From Akkermansiaceae bacterium (GTDB lineage Bacteria > Verrucomicrobiota > Verrucomicrobiia > Verrucomicrobiales > Akkermansiaceae): a stretch of 64,000 nt of DNA. Position numbers and translations under genes: made by a program. The stretch lies in contig JAHCBC010000005.1 of assembly GCA_019634595.1 (NCBI GenBank), forward strand, positions 269,407 through 333,406, given 5' to 3'. Shown in pieces: positions 33,674 to 41,218 of this stretch (position 1 is the stretch's first letter; every line of letters begins with the position of its first letter). The notes below the pieces were generated by a model, which searched no databases, was not told the origin of the DNA, and was given only the letters and a program-made list of their open reading frames with translations.

Positions 33674-33707
33674 TTGTGGCGCGGTAAATATTGAGGTAAT
33701 AATTACC
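33674..33707 (+). promoter_or_regulatory. promoter and overlapping operator of the toxin-antitoxin pair
   Basis: TTGTGG (33674-33679) and TAATAA (33697-33702) are spaced by 17 bp. The -10 region is embedded in the perfect palindrome GGTAATAATTACC (33695-33707), and a further GGTAA half-site occurs at 33683. This is where an RHH antitoxin would autoregulate. A start about seven bases after the -10 box falls at 33709-33710, on the antitoxin ATG itself, which predicts a leaderless mRNA. Confidence 0.5.
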
Positions 33708-33709
33708 AC

Positions 33710-34009
33710 ATGAGCATCAACTACCGTGATCTTGGCAAACTGACCCGCACCAGCATGGCTCTGGATGGCTTGACCATCCAGTTGCTCGAGGAATTGAGCA
33801 AATATTGGGACACCTCGAAGGCCGGGGTGATCCGTCGTGCCGTGCAGGAGGCAAAGGAACGGCTGGACCAGAAGAAGGCCGCTCCGTCTCCGCTGGAGGC
33901 TCTTGCTTGGCTGCAGGGAGGTGGCGGTGTGCTCCGGGAAGAAGCCGCTGCCTATCGTGCTGACCTGCGGGCGGAGCGGGAGGCGAAGAAATACTGGTGG
34001 GAAGCATGA
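33710..34009 (+). CDS. ribbon-helix-helix antitoxin
   Basis: The 99-residue protein has an N-terminal RHH-like stretch (about 8-48: a short strand around LTRTSMALDGLTIQ, then two helices with KAGVIRRAVQEAKERL). An alanine/glutamate-rich C-terminal tail is of the kind that wraps a VapC toxin. The gene overlaps the PIN-toxin gene by four bases (ATGA), the standard antitoxin-toxin arrangement. It binds DNA through the RHH fold and probably the palindrome just upstream. Confidence 0.8.
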   Translation: MSINYRDLGKLTRTSMALDGLTIQLLEELSKYWDTSKAGVIRRAVQEAKERLDQKKAAPSPLEALAWLQGGGGVLREEAAAYRADLRAEREAKKYWWEA

Positions 34010-34407
34010 TCCATCTCGACACCAATATCCTGATCGACCTGGTCACCGCCTATCCGCCGCAGGTGGAGGTGGTGAAGCAGTGGCTGGAGGAAGGCGAGGT
34101 GCTCACCGCTTCCGCCGTTGCCTGGTCCGAGTTTCTGAACGGTCCGCACACGCTTTCCCAGAAGGACGCGGTACGCGCCGTGCTGGCCGGAGGAGTGCGT
34201 CCTTTCGATGAAGACCATGCGGAGCAGGCATCCCGGCTGTTCCACCAGACCGGCCGCCGCCGCGGATCCCACGCCGACTGCATGATCGCCGCCGCCGCAC
34301 TTTGTTCGCGCGAGCCGGTGGCCACGCGGAATATTTCCGACTTCGAACGCTTCATACCCTACGGACTCCTGTTGGAGAGAATCCCCACCATTTCCCAGAC
34401 CCCATGA
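34006..34407 (+). CDS. PIN-domain toxin, VapC family
   Basis: The 133-residue PIN domain has the acidic metal-binding residues in order: Asp in MIHLDTNILIDL, Glu in AVAWSEFLNG, and Asp in GSHADCMIAAAAL, followed by the NISDFERF motif. VapC toxins are ribonucleases that cut tRNA or rRNA. The start overlaps the antitoxin stop, and the stop overlaps the nuoF start (ATGA at 34404-34407), so nuoF translation is coupled to toxin translation. Confidence 0.9.
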   Translation: MIHLDTNILIDLVTAYPPQVEVVKQWLEEGEVLTASAVAWSEFLNGPHTLSQKDAVRAVLAGGVRPFDEDHAEQASRLFHQTGRRRGSHADCMIAAAALCSREPVATRNISDFERFIPYGLLLERIPTISQTP

Positions 34408-35804
34408 TCACCTACAAGGAAGGCAAGCAACCCCATCCACGCGAGCACCGGCTCATCTTCAAAAACGTGGACCGGGAAGGCTGGGATGTGTCCATCGGCA
34501 CCTACATGAACGATGGCGGCTATGATGACCTGAAAAAGGCCTTCACCATGGCCCCGAAGGACATCACGGAGGAGGTGAAGAAATCCGGTCTGCGCGGCCG
34601 TGGCGGTGCGGGCTTCCCGACGGGCATGAAGTGGACCTTCATCCCGCCGAACAACACCAAGCCGGTGTACCTGATCTGCAACGGTGACGAGTCCGAGCCG
34701 GGCACCTTCAAGGACCGCTACATCCTCCACCAGGATCCGCACCAGCTCGTGGAGGGCATGGTCATCTCCTGCTTCGCGGTGGGAGCGCATGTCGCCTACA
34801 TCTACATCCGCGAGGAGTTCCCGGAGGCCGCGCTGATCGTCGAGCGCGCCATCGAGGAAGCCCGCGCGCACAATTTTCTCGGCAAGAACGTGCTCGGCTC
34901 CGGCTTTGACGTGGAGATCTACGTCCACCGCGGTGCGGGTGCCTACATCTGCGGTGAGGAGACGGGCCTGATCGAGTCGCTTGAAGGGAAGCGTCCCTAC
35001 CCACGGATCAAGCCGCCCTATTTCCCTGCTGCCCTGGGCCTCTACATGTGCCCGACCATCGTCAACAACGTGGAGTCGCTCTGCCATGTGAAGCACATCG
35101 TCCGCATGGGCGGGGATGAGTATGCCAAGCTGGGCGTGGCGCGGAACACCGGCACGCGCATCCTCTGCATTTCCGGGGATGTGAAGAACCCGGGCTACTT
35201 CGAGGTGGAGGTGGGCAAGCTCACCATGCGCGAGGTGATCTACGACCTCTGCGGTGGTCCGAAGGATGGGCGCGAGATCAAGGCGGTGATCCCCGGCGGA
35301 TCTTCCTCGAAGATCCTCCGCTGCGATGAGGTATTCAAATTGAAGAACCCGGACGGCTCCACCCGCGACCTGCCATTCTGGGACATCCAGATGGACTTCG
35401 ACACGCTGGCGGCCTGCGGTTCCATGGCCGGCTCCGGTGGGGTGATCGTTCTGGATGACACGCGCAAGATGTCGTGGGTGCTCAACAACCTGAACGCTTT
35501 CTATGCGCACGAATCCTGCGGCCAATGCACGCCATGCCGTGAGGGTTCCACCTGGATGCGCAAGATTTCCGACCGTCTGGTGGCCGGGGAGGCTACCCCG
35601 AAGGACATTGAGACTCTGGAAAGCGTGGCCTATCAGATCGACGGGCGGACCATCTGCGCGTTCGGCGAGGCATCGTCCTGGCCGGTGGAGGCGATCATCG
35701 CCAAGTTCCGCGAGGAACTGCTGGCGGACACGGTGGGGGAACTCGATACGGTCCCGCTCAACCCGGAGGCCGAGGCCCAGCGCCGTTTCCTGCAACCCGT
35801 CTGA
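34404..35804 (+). CDS. nuoF: NADH-quinone oxidoreductase subunit F
   Basis: The 466-residue protein has the NADH/FMN region GLRGRGGAGFPTGMKW, the AYICGEETGLIESLEGKRPYPR motif (given in part as AYICGEETGLIESLEG) and the four-cysteine cluster site SCGQCTPCREG near residue 375. This subunit takes hydride from NADH to FMN. nuoG, normally next, is absent, and a DoxX/MauE-like gene follows after four bases. Its start codon overlaps the VapC stop. Confidence 0.96.
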   Translation: MITYKEGKQPHPREHRLIFKNVDREGWDVSIGTYMNDGGYDDLKKAFTMAPKDITEEVKKSGLRGRGGAGFPTGMKWTFIPPNNTKPVYLICNGDESEPGTFKDRYILHQDPHQLVEGMVISCFAVGAHVAYIYIREEFPEAALIVERAIEEARAHNFLGKNVLGSGFDVEIYVHRGAGAYICGEETGLIESLEGKRPYPRIKPPYFPAALGLYMCPTIVNNVESLCHVKHIVRMGGDEYAKLGVARNTGTRILCISGDVKNPGYFEVEVGKLTMREVIYDLCGGPKDGREIKAVIPGGSSSKILRCDEVFKLKNPDGSTRDLPFWDIQMDFDTLAACGSMAGSGGVIVLDDTRKMSWVLNNLNAFYAHESCGQCTPCREGSTWMRKISDRLVAGEATPKDIETLESVAYQIDGRTICAFGEASSWPVEAIIAKFREELLADTVGELDTVPLNPEAEAQRRFLQPV

Positions 35805-35808
35805 TCCG

Positions 35809-36264
35809 GTGCACCCGATCCCGAAGAACAATCCGGAACTGGCCGCGCTGGTGCTGCGGATCGCGCTGGGAGCGTGGTTCACCTACAGCGGCGGTCTGAA
35901 GATTTTCGTGACCGGGCTGGACCGCTTCACCCGGGATGTGGGCAACTACAAGCTCGTCTCCGCCCCGCTGGATGCGGTGGCGGCCTACACGGTGCCGTGG
36001 GTGGAGGTCATCGGTGGGCTTTGCCTGATGCTGGGCGTGCTGCGGAAGGGAACACTCCTTGCGATGACCGGACTGGTGCTGACCTTCGTCACCGCCGTCG
36101 GCTGGGCATGGTCGAAGAACCTCGATATTTCCTGCGGCTGCCACGGTGGTGACACCCGGCTGAACTACTGGACGAAGGCGGTCGAACTCGCGGGTTACCT
36201 GCTGGCGTTCGGTTATCTGTGGTGGATGGAGAAAGGCGGGGCGAAGCCAGCGCAGTCCCGATAG
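35809..36264 (+). CDS. DoxX/MauE-like membrane protein
   Basis: The 151-residue protein starts with GTG at 35809, four bases after nuoF, and has four membrane helices. The motif ISCGCHGGDT between helices 3 and 4 resembles the CGC signature of MauE/DoxX-type proteins that pair with thioredoxin-like partners. The secreted thioredoxin at 32328 in the same transcript is an obvious candidate partner. The function is inferred only. Confidence 0.75.
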   Translation: MHPIPKNNPELAALVLRIALGAWFTYSGGLKIFVTGLDRFTRDVGNYKLVSAPLDAVAAYTVPWVEVIGGLCLMLGVLRKGTLLAMTGLVLTFVTAVGWAWSKNLDISCGCHGGDTRLNYWTKAVELAGYLLAFGYLWWMEKGGAKPAQSR

Positions 36265-36278
36265 TTTCTAGGAAAAGG

Positions 36279-36488
36279 GGGCAGGGACCGCATAGCGGCA
36301 TAGCCGCTATGTCCGCTTCGCTTCCATTCCATGCGGTCAGGCGGGGAACGGCGGATAATGTCCGGCTATCCCGGCATCCGGTTGACTTGCCTCCCGGAGA
36401 ATTGGGGGGGGGAGTGTGCTCATAAGAAGGGGATCCCGGGAGAATGGAAATCTCCCCAGCCTGACCGCATGGAATGCGGTCCCTGCCC
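36279..36488. repeat. 210-bp MITE-like element with nested inverted repeats
   Basis: Perfect 15-bp terminal inverted repeats lie at 36279-36293 and 36474-36488, and a second perfect 16-bp pair lies at 36325-36340 and 36461-36476. The left part also contains CATAGCGGC-ATA-GCCGCTATG (36291-36311), and the right arm folds as GACCGCAT-GGA-ATGCGGTC. No coding frame is credible inside. It fills the gap between the DoxX-like gene and the NagB-like gene. Confidence 0.75.
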
Positions 36489-36530
36489 AAGAGAGACCCC
36501 AACGGTCCGCAGCTTCTTTTGCGAACTGGA

Positions 36531-37463
36531 TCAATGCATCTCCACCGCGCAGGTGCCGAGGCCGCCGCGGTAGTAGTGGAACTGCACGTCCGGATGGTCC
36601 GCCAGCAATGACATCGGCACGGCCGTGTCGATGTAGCGTTTCGAGATCATCAGCGCGGTGAGCCTTTGGCCGAAGGGGTTGTCATGGACGCCTGCCTGCC
36701 AGATGGACACGCGGTCCGCCAGCCAGGTCTCGCGCGGTCCCACTGTCACGGCACGGGTGGGCACCAGTGAAACATTTCCTCCGCCGGAGGTCCGCGCGTT
36801 CTGGGCGATGGTGACCGGGTGCAGATCCACGATGCGGGTCTTCAGCTTGCGGTATTCCTCCGGGGTGGGAGGTGCGTCGGCGTAGGCACCTGCGCGCGGC
36901 AGGGGATCGTTGAAGGCCCAGTGTTTCACATCCCCCTGGCCGCCCTGCATGACCACGCAGCGGATCCCCGCATCCCAGGTCTTCTCGAACACCTCATGGT
37001 TCTCCGTGGGGAAGTGTAGGTTGGCATCCGGCATCACCAGCTCCGGGCGGATGCGGTTGAAGCACAGCTCACGGTCGCACCGCTCGAAGGACAACGGGTG
37101 GTCCACCGACGGGACCTTGCCATCGATGATCCATTCATCCATGCCCCAGAAGTGGGCGTCGTGGAGTTTCAGGTCCAGGGCGTTCACCATGCGGGCCACC
37201 AGTGGCAGTTGCTCTGTCGGGCCGATGGGGCCGCAGATGCCGGTGGGGTTGTCAGGCGTGGCCTGCCGCCATGCCTCGATGTATTCGAGCGCCTGCGCGC
37301 AGTAGAAATCCTCCAGCGTGTCATGGAATGTCACGGTGAAACCGGGGCGGGACAGCTTGAGCAGGGCGTCCGGAGTGAGGGCGGCGGCTTCCTCGATGAT
37401 GGAGAGGTCGAGGGTGGTGTAGTCCCACCATCCGGGGGCGAGGGCGCTGGTTTTGCGTGGCAT
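36531..37463 (-). CDS. glucosamine-6-phosphate isomerase-like protein
   Basis: The 310-residue protein has the NagB/RpiA/SOL fold pattern: GICGPIGPTEQLPLV as the phosphate loop region, HFWGMDEWII in place of the D-E active-site strand, and GGQGDVKHWAFNDP where NagB has GIGxDGHIAFNEP. The last motif carries one extra residue, and the catalytic Glu is replaced by Asp. A sugar-phosphate isomerase/deaminase activity is likely, but the substrate may not be glucosamine-6-phosphate. It is the last gene of an AraC, oxidoreductase, NagB-like minus-strand group. Confidence 0.8.
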   Translation of the reverse strand: MPRKTSALAPGWWDYTTLDLSIIEEAAALTPDALLKLSRPGFTVTFHDTLEDFYCAQALEYIEAWRQATPDNPTGICGPIGPTEQLPLVARMVNALDLKLHDAHFWGMDEWIIDGKVPSVDHPLSFERCDRELCFNRIRPELVMPDANLHFPTENHEVFEKTWDAGIRCVVMQGGQGDVKHWAFNDPLPRAGAYADAPPTPEEYRKLKTRIVDLHPVTIAQNARTSGGGNVSLVPTRAVTVGPRETWLADRVSIWQAGVHDNPFGQRLTALMISKRYIDTAVPMSLLADHPDVQFHYYRGGLGTCAVEMH

Positions 37464-37487
37464 GAGTTTCAGGGAAGAAGGTGGGCG

Positions 37488-38510
37488 TCAGAGATCGACC
37501 GGACGGCCGGTGCGGGCGGATTCATCCGCGGCGAAGATGATGCGGTGGGTGTGGAGGGCGGTTTTCAGGTCCGTCAGCGGCATGTCCTTCCCTTCGTCCA
37601 GCGTGTCGAGGAATGCCTGGAACTGGGTCTGGTAGGGATGGTCCGTCACGTCGCCGGAATCGAGCGCCTTGAAGGAAAGCTTGCTCCACGCGGACTTGTC
37701 CGTCTTCAGCTTCATCGAGTGGAACCTGTCATCAAGCAGGCTGCCCTCGCTGCCGCAGAGCTGGGTGTGGAAGTAGTAGGGCTGCAGGCAGTCCACCACG
37801 GCGGAGCATTTGCCCACCCGGCCATCCGCGAAGCGGAGGATGGTCACGCTGGTGGTATCGTATTCATAAGGCCCGAAGATGGGGCTCTTTGATTTCGTGG
37901 AGTAGCTGGAGACGGACTGCACGTCACCCCCGAGACAGAGCAGCAGGGCGTCCAGGGCATGGCAGCCGGCGGTGAGCAGCGCGCTGCCGCCGCCGTTCCG
38001 TTTCGCATTCCACTCGAACTGTCCGTACCACGGGCCGATGCCGTGGAAATAGTCCACCTCCCCGTAGTGCAGGTCACCCAGCAGTCCTTGGTCGATCACC
38101 GCACGGGTGGCGAGGAGCTGGCTGGAGAAGCGGCACTCGAAACAAACGCAGACTTTCACCCCGGCGGCGGCCACGGCTTCCTCCACCCGCTGGCAGTCCT
38201 CCCATGACAGGGCGATGGGCTTCTCGATGATGAGGTGCTTGCCCGCCTGGGCCGCCTTGATGGCGTGTTCCGCGTGCAGGCCGGAGTAACTGCAGATGGA
38301 GACGATGTGGATGTCGGGGTCCGCCAGCATCTCATCGAGATCCGTGTAGGAACGGATGGTCCCGCCATGCTTCGCGGAAAGCGCGGCGTCATCCTGCGGG
38401 CGGGAGGAACAGATGGCGGTGACCTGTGCCTGGCGCGAGGCATTGATGGCGGGGATGTGGGCGGTGGCCACCCAGCCATATCCGATGATGCCGACGTTGT
38501 ATTTTTTCAT
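37488..38510 (-). CDS. Gfo/Idh/MocA family oxidoreductase
   Basis: The 340-residue protein from the ATG complementary to 38508-38510 has the Rossmann start VGIIGYGWVATAHIPAI, the conserved EKPIALSWEDC segment (EKP with the nicotinamide-site lysine) and the C-terminal alpha/beta substrate domain with GCHALDALLLCLGG. It oxidises or reduces a sugar or inositol derivative with NAD(P). It lies 24 bp before the NagB-like gene, so the pair probably processes one amino-sugar-like substrate. Confidence 0.88.
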   Translation of the reverse strand: MKKYNVGIIGYGWVATAHIPAINASRQAQVTAICSSRPQDDAALSAKHGGTIRSYTDLDEMLADPDIHIVSICSYSGLHAEHAIKAAQAGKHLIIEKPIALSWEDCQRVEEAVAAAGVKVCVCFECRFSSQLLATRAVIDQGLLGDLHYGEVDYFHGIGPWYGQFEWNAKRNGGGSALLTAGCHALDALLLCLGGDVQSVSSYSTKSKSPIFGPYEYDTTSVTILRFADGRVGKCSAVVDCLQPYYFHTQLCGSEGSLLDDRFHSMKLKTDKSAWSKLSFKALDSGDVTDHPYQTQFQAFLDTLDEGKDMPLTDLKTALHTHRIIFAADESARTGRPVDL

Positions 38511-38615
38511 GATGGGAACCGTCCCATTCATACGCGGACACACCGCGGAAGCGTGAACGGTTTTCCGTCATAGTGATCCTCTTTCAGGTCACGTGGGAAA
38601 AAGAGAGGCCGGAGA

Positions 38616-39485
38616 TCACTCCTGCCTGTGCGCCTTCTGGCGGTAGGCCTTCGGCGTGCAGCCGTGGATGCGGCGGAACTGCTTCTGGAAGTTCGCCATG
38701 GAGTCGAACCCGCAATTCCAGGCGATCTCGCTGATGGTGTCCTCCGTTTCCGCCAGCAGGCGGCAGACGCGGGCTACGCGCAGCTCGTTCACGTAGTCGG
38801 GAAATGTCTTGCCCGTCCTTGAGCGGAAGTAGCGGCTGAAGGTCACGCCGGTCATCCCCGCGTTGCGGGCCACATCCGTCAGGTAGAGGGGGCGCTCGAT
38901 GTTCGCCTCGATGAAGCGCGAGATGTTCTCCATCCGGTCGTTGTCGGACGACTGGATCTCTGGGGTGAAACCCGGGGAGGAGATGCGCACCAAGTCCCGG
39001 GACAGGCTGAGGCGCTCCATGATCTCCATCAGCAGGATCAGGCGGCGGACCCCCTTCGCGGCGGGCATCTTCAGCATCATGGCCGCCACTTCATCGCGGG
39101 TCTTTCCCGTGATCTGGAGGCCGTGCAGCGAGCGTTGGAAAAGGCGCTGCATGGGAGCCATCTCCGCATGCTCCAGCCAGTCCGCGCCGAGGAACGATGG
39201 ATGGAACTGCACGGTGATGGCATCCACTTTCTTCACGGGGGATCCCGCCACGGAATCGTTGCGGTAGTCGTGCGGCAGGTTCGGCCCCATGAAGGTGAGA
39301 TCCCCCTTGGTGATGGGGGAGATCTTGTCGCCGATCCACCGTGAGCTGCCGCCGGACAGCACCAGCGTCAGCTCATACTCCGGATGGAAATGCCACAGGC
39401 AGCCGAAGTCCTTCCCCCGGATGCGTTCGCAGAAAACGATCTCGGCGGATGCGGAGGAGGGGATCTGTTCTCTGACGGGTTTCAC
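38616..39485 (-). CDS. AraC-family transcriptional regulator
   Basis: The 289-residue protein has an N-terminal cupin sensor (CLWHFHPEYELTLVLSG, then GDLTFMGPNLPHDYRND) and a C-terminal double helix-turn-helix (about 185-285) with the AraC signature ISEIAWNCGFDSMANFQKQFRR. It would bind a sugar and activate nearby genes. It lies 105 bp upstream of the oxidoreductase gene on the same strand and is divergent from the DUF1080 gene across 207 bp, so it probably controls both. Confidence 0.9.
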   Translation of the reverse strand: MKPVREQIPSSASAEIVFCERIRGKDFGCLWHFHPEYELTLVLSGGSSRWIGDKISPITKGDLTFMGPNLPHDYRNDSVAGSPVKKVDAITVQFHPSFLGADWLEHAEMAPMQRLFQRSLHGLQITGKTRDEVAAMMLKMPAAKGVRRLILLMEIMERLSLSRDLVRISSPGFTPEIQSSDNDRMENISRFIEANIERPLYLTDVARNAGMTGVTFSRYFRSRTGKTFPDYVNELRVARVCRLLAETEDTISEIAWNCGFDSMANFQKQFRRIHGCTPKAYRQKAHRQE

Positions 39486-39692
39486 GGGATGAATGGCGGG
39501 CTATGATTCAGGCCGATGGAAATACCAGCCTGGGTGGAAGGCGGCAAGGTCGGAGACGTGGTAACGCATCTCCACGGGAGAGTTTGCCATTTCTTGATAA
39601 AAACGCTCGAAATCGGTGGGAAAAGAGAGAAGTCGCGGTCCCGACCGGACGTTTTCTTCCACCTACGGAAAACCCCAGCAACAACATCCATC

Positions 39693-41027
39693 GTGAATCC
39701 GCTCAAAACCGCCCGCCATCTCGTCCTCGGCACGCTTCTCACAACCCTATCCCTGGCGGCGGAGCAGCCGCCGGAGGGCTTCGTCAGCCTCTTCAATGGA
39801 ACCAGCCTCGACGGATGGCGCGGCGGCAGCACCTTCGACCACCGCAAGCTGCTCGCCATGCCGGAAGCGGAGCGGAACGCCCAGATCGACAAATGGACCG
39901 CCACCATGACCCAGCCGGGTAAGGACGGCCAGCCCCACTGGCGTGTGGAGAACGGAGAGCTGGTGAACGATGGCTTCGGCGACTATGCCACGACCACGAA
40001 GGACTACGGCGACTTCGAGCTGCTGCTGGAATACAAGACCGTCCCGAAGGCGGACTCCGGCGTCTATCTGCGCGGCGTGCCACAGGTGCAGATCTGGGAC
40101 TCCACCGAGAATGACGAGAAGTCAGTGAAGCTGGGCAAGCCGCTCGGTTCCGGCGGTCTCTGGAACAACTCTCCCGGCGCACCCGGAAAAGATCCGCTGG
40201 TGAAGGCGGACAAGCCGTTCGGTGAGTGGAACAAGTTCCGCATCGTCATGGTCGGCAGCCGCGTGAGTGTCTGGCTGAACGACACGCTGGTGGTCGATCA
40301 TGTGGTGATGGAGAATTACTACGACCGGAAGGTGCCCGTGCCATCCCACGGTCCCATCCAGCTCCAGACCCATGGCGGGGAGATCCGCTGGCGGAACATC
40401 TTCCTGAAGGAACTCAAGCCGGAGGAGGCGAACACCATCCTGGCTTCCAAGGGTGGCGACGGCTTCAAGCCGATCTGGAACGGAAAGGACTTCGATGGCT
40501 GGGCCGGTGATGTGGCGGACCATGAGGTGCGGGACGGCAACATCCTCATAAAGGAAGGGAAAAGCGGTACCCTTTACTGGAACAAGGAACTTTCCGATTT
40601 CTCCGCCCGCATGGAGTTCAACACCCCGCCCGGCGGCAACAACGGCCTCGCCATCCGCCATCCCGGAGAGGGGAATCCATCCCAGATCGCCATGTGCGAG
40701 CTTCAGGTGCTGGACGACAACGCGGAGAAATACGCCAAGCTGGATCCCCGGCAGTTCCATGGCAGTGCCTACGGCATGGCGCCGGCCCACCGCGGCTACA
40801 CCCGCCCGGCGGGGGAGTGGAACTTCCAGGAAGTCACCGTCAAAGGCTCCACCATCCGTGTGGAACTCAACGGTGTGACCATCCTCGACACCGACCTTTC
40901 CAAGCTCGATGCCGCAACCTTCATGGATGGCAAGGCCCACCCGGGCAAGGACCGCAAAAGCGGCTTCTTCGGCTTCGCCGGCCACAGTGATCCGGTGAAA
41001 TTCCGGAACATCTCCGTGAAGGAATAG
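39693..41027 (+). CDS. secreted protein with two DUF1080 (3-keto-disaccharide hydrolase) domains
   Basis: From GTG 39693 the protein has 444 residues with a signal peptide cleaved near SLAA-E. Two concanavalin-like DUF1080 domains follow. The first opens GFVSLFNGTSLDGWRGG, and the second, after about residue 262, opens FKPIWNGKDFDGWAG. Both contain the G-xYLRG/N-x-x-IRHP type core. DUF1080 proteins include 3-keto-glucoside hydrolases and sugar-binding modules. Divergence from the AraC/oxidoreductase genes supports a role in glycan use. The frame is open further upstream, but no signal peptide would then be at the N-terminus. Confidence 0.85.
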   Translation: MNPLKTARHLVLGTLLTTLSLAAEQPPEGFVSLFNGTSLDGWRGGSTFDHRKLLAMPEAERNAQIDKWTATMTQPGKDGQPHWRVENGELVNDGFGDYATTTKDYGDFELLLEYKTVPKADSGVYLRGVPQVQIWDSTENDEKSVKLGKPLGSGGLWNNSPGAPGKDPLVKADKPFGEWNKFRIVMVGSRVSVWLNDTLVVDHVVMENYYDRKVPVPSHGPIQLQTHGGEIRWRNIFLKELKPEEANTILASKGGDGFKPIWNGKDFDGWAGDVADHEVRDGNILIKEGKSGTLYWNKELSDFSARMEFNTPPGGNNGLAIRHPGEGNPSQIAMCELQVLDDNAEKYAKLDPRQFHGSAYGMAPAHRGYTRPAGEWNFQEVTVKGSTIRVELNGVTILDTDLSKLDAATFMDGKAHPGKDRKSGFFGFAGHSDPVKFRNISVKE

Positions 41028-41108
41028 CAGGGACGGAGAATTTCAGTCCTGCCTCTCTGGTGACACACTGTTGTCGCGGACAGGGCAGGTCCACCGTTGT
41101 ACGATTCG

Positions 41109-41135
41109 CGCCGGAGGAAAATCATCCCTCCGGCG
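41109..41135 (+). terminator. stable hairpin after the DUF1080 gene
   Basis: CGCCGGAGG (41109-41117) pairs perfectly with CCTCCGGCG (41127-41135) across a nine-base loop, 82 bp beyond the stop. The T-rich stretch that follows begins about ten bases later (aattttctt), so Rho-independent termination is possible but not ideal. Confidence 0.5.
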
Positions 41136-41218
41136 GGATTGGTAATTTTCTTGCGAACCGTGACCCTTTTTTCGCAGAAGTGAGAAAGGATCAGCCCGGC
41201 CTTTTTCGATAAACCCCG

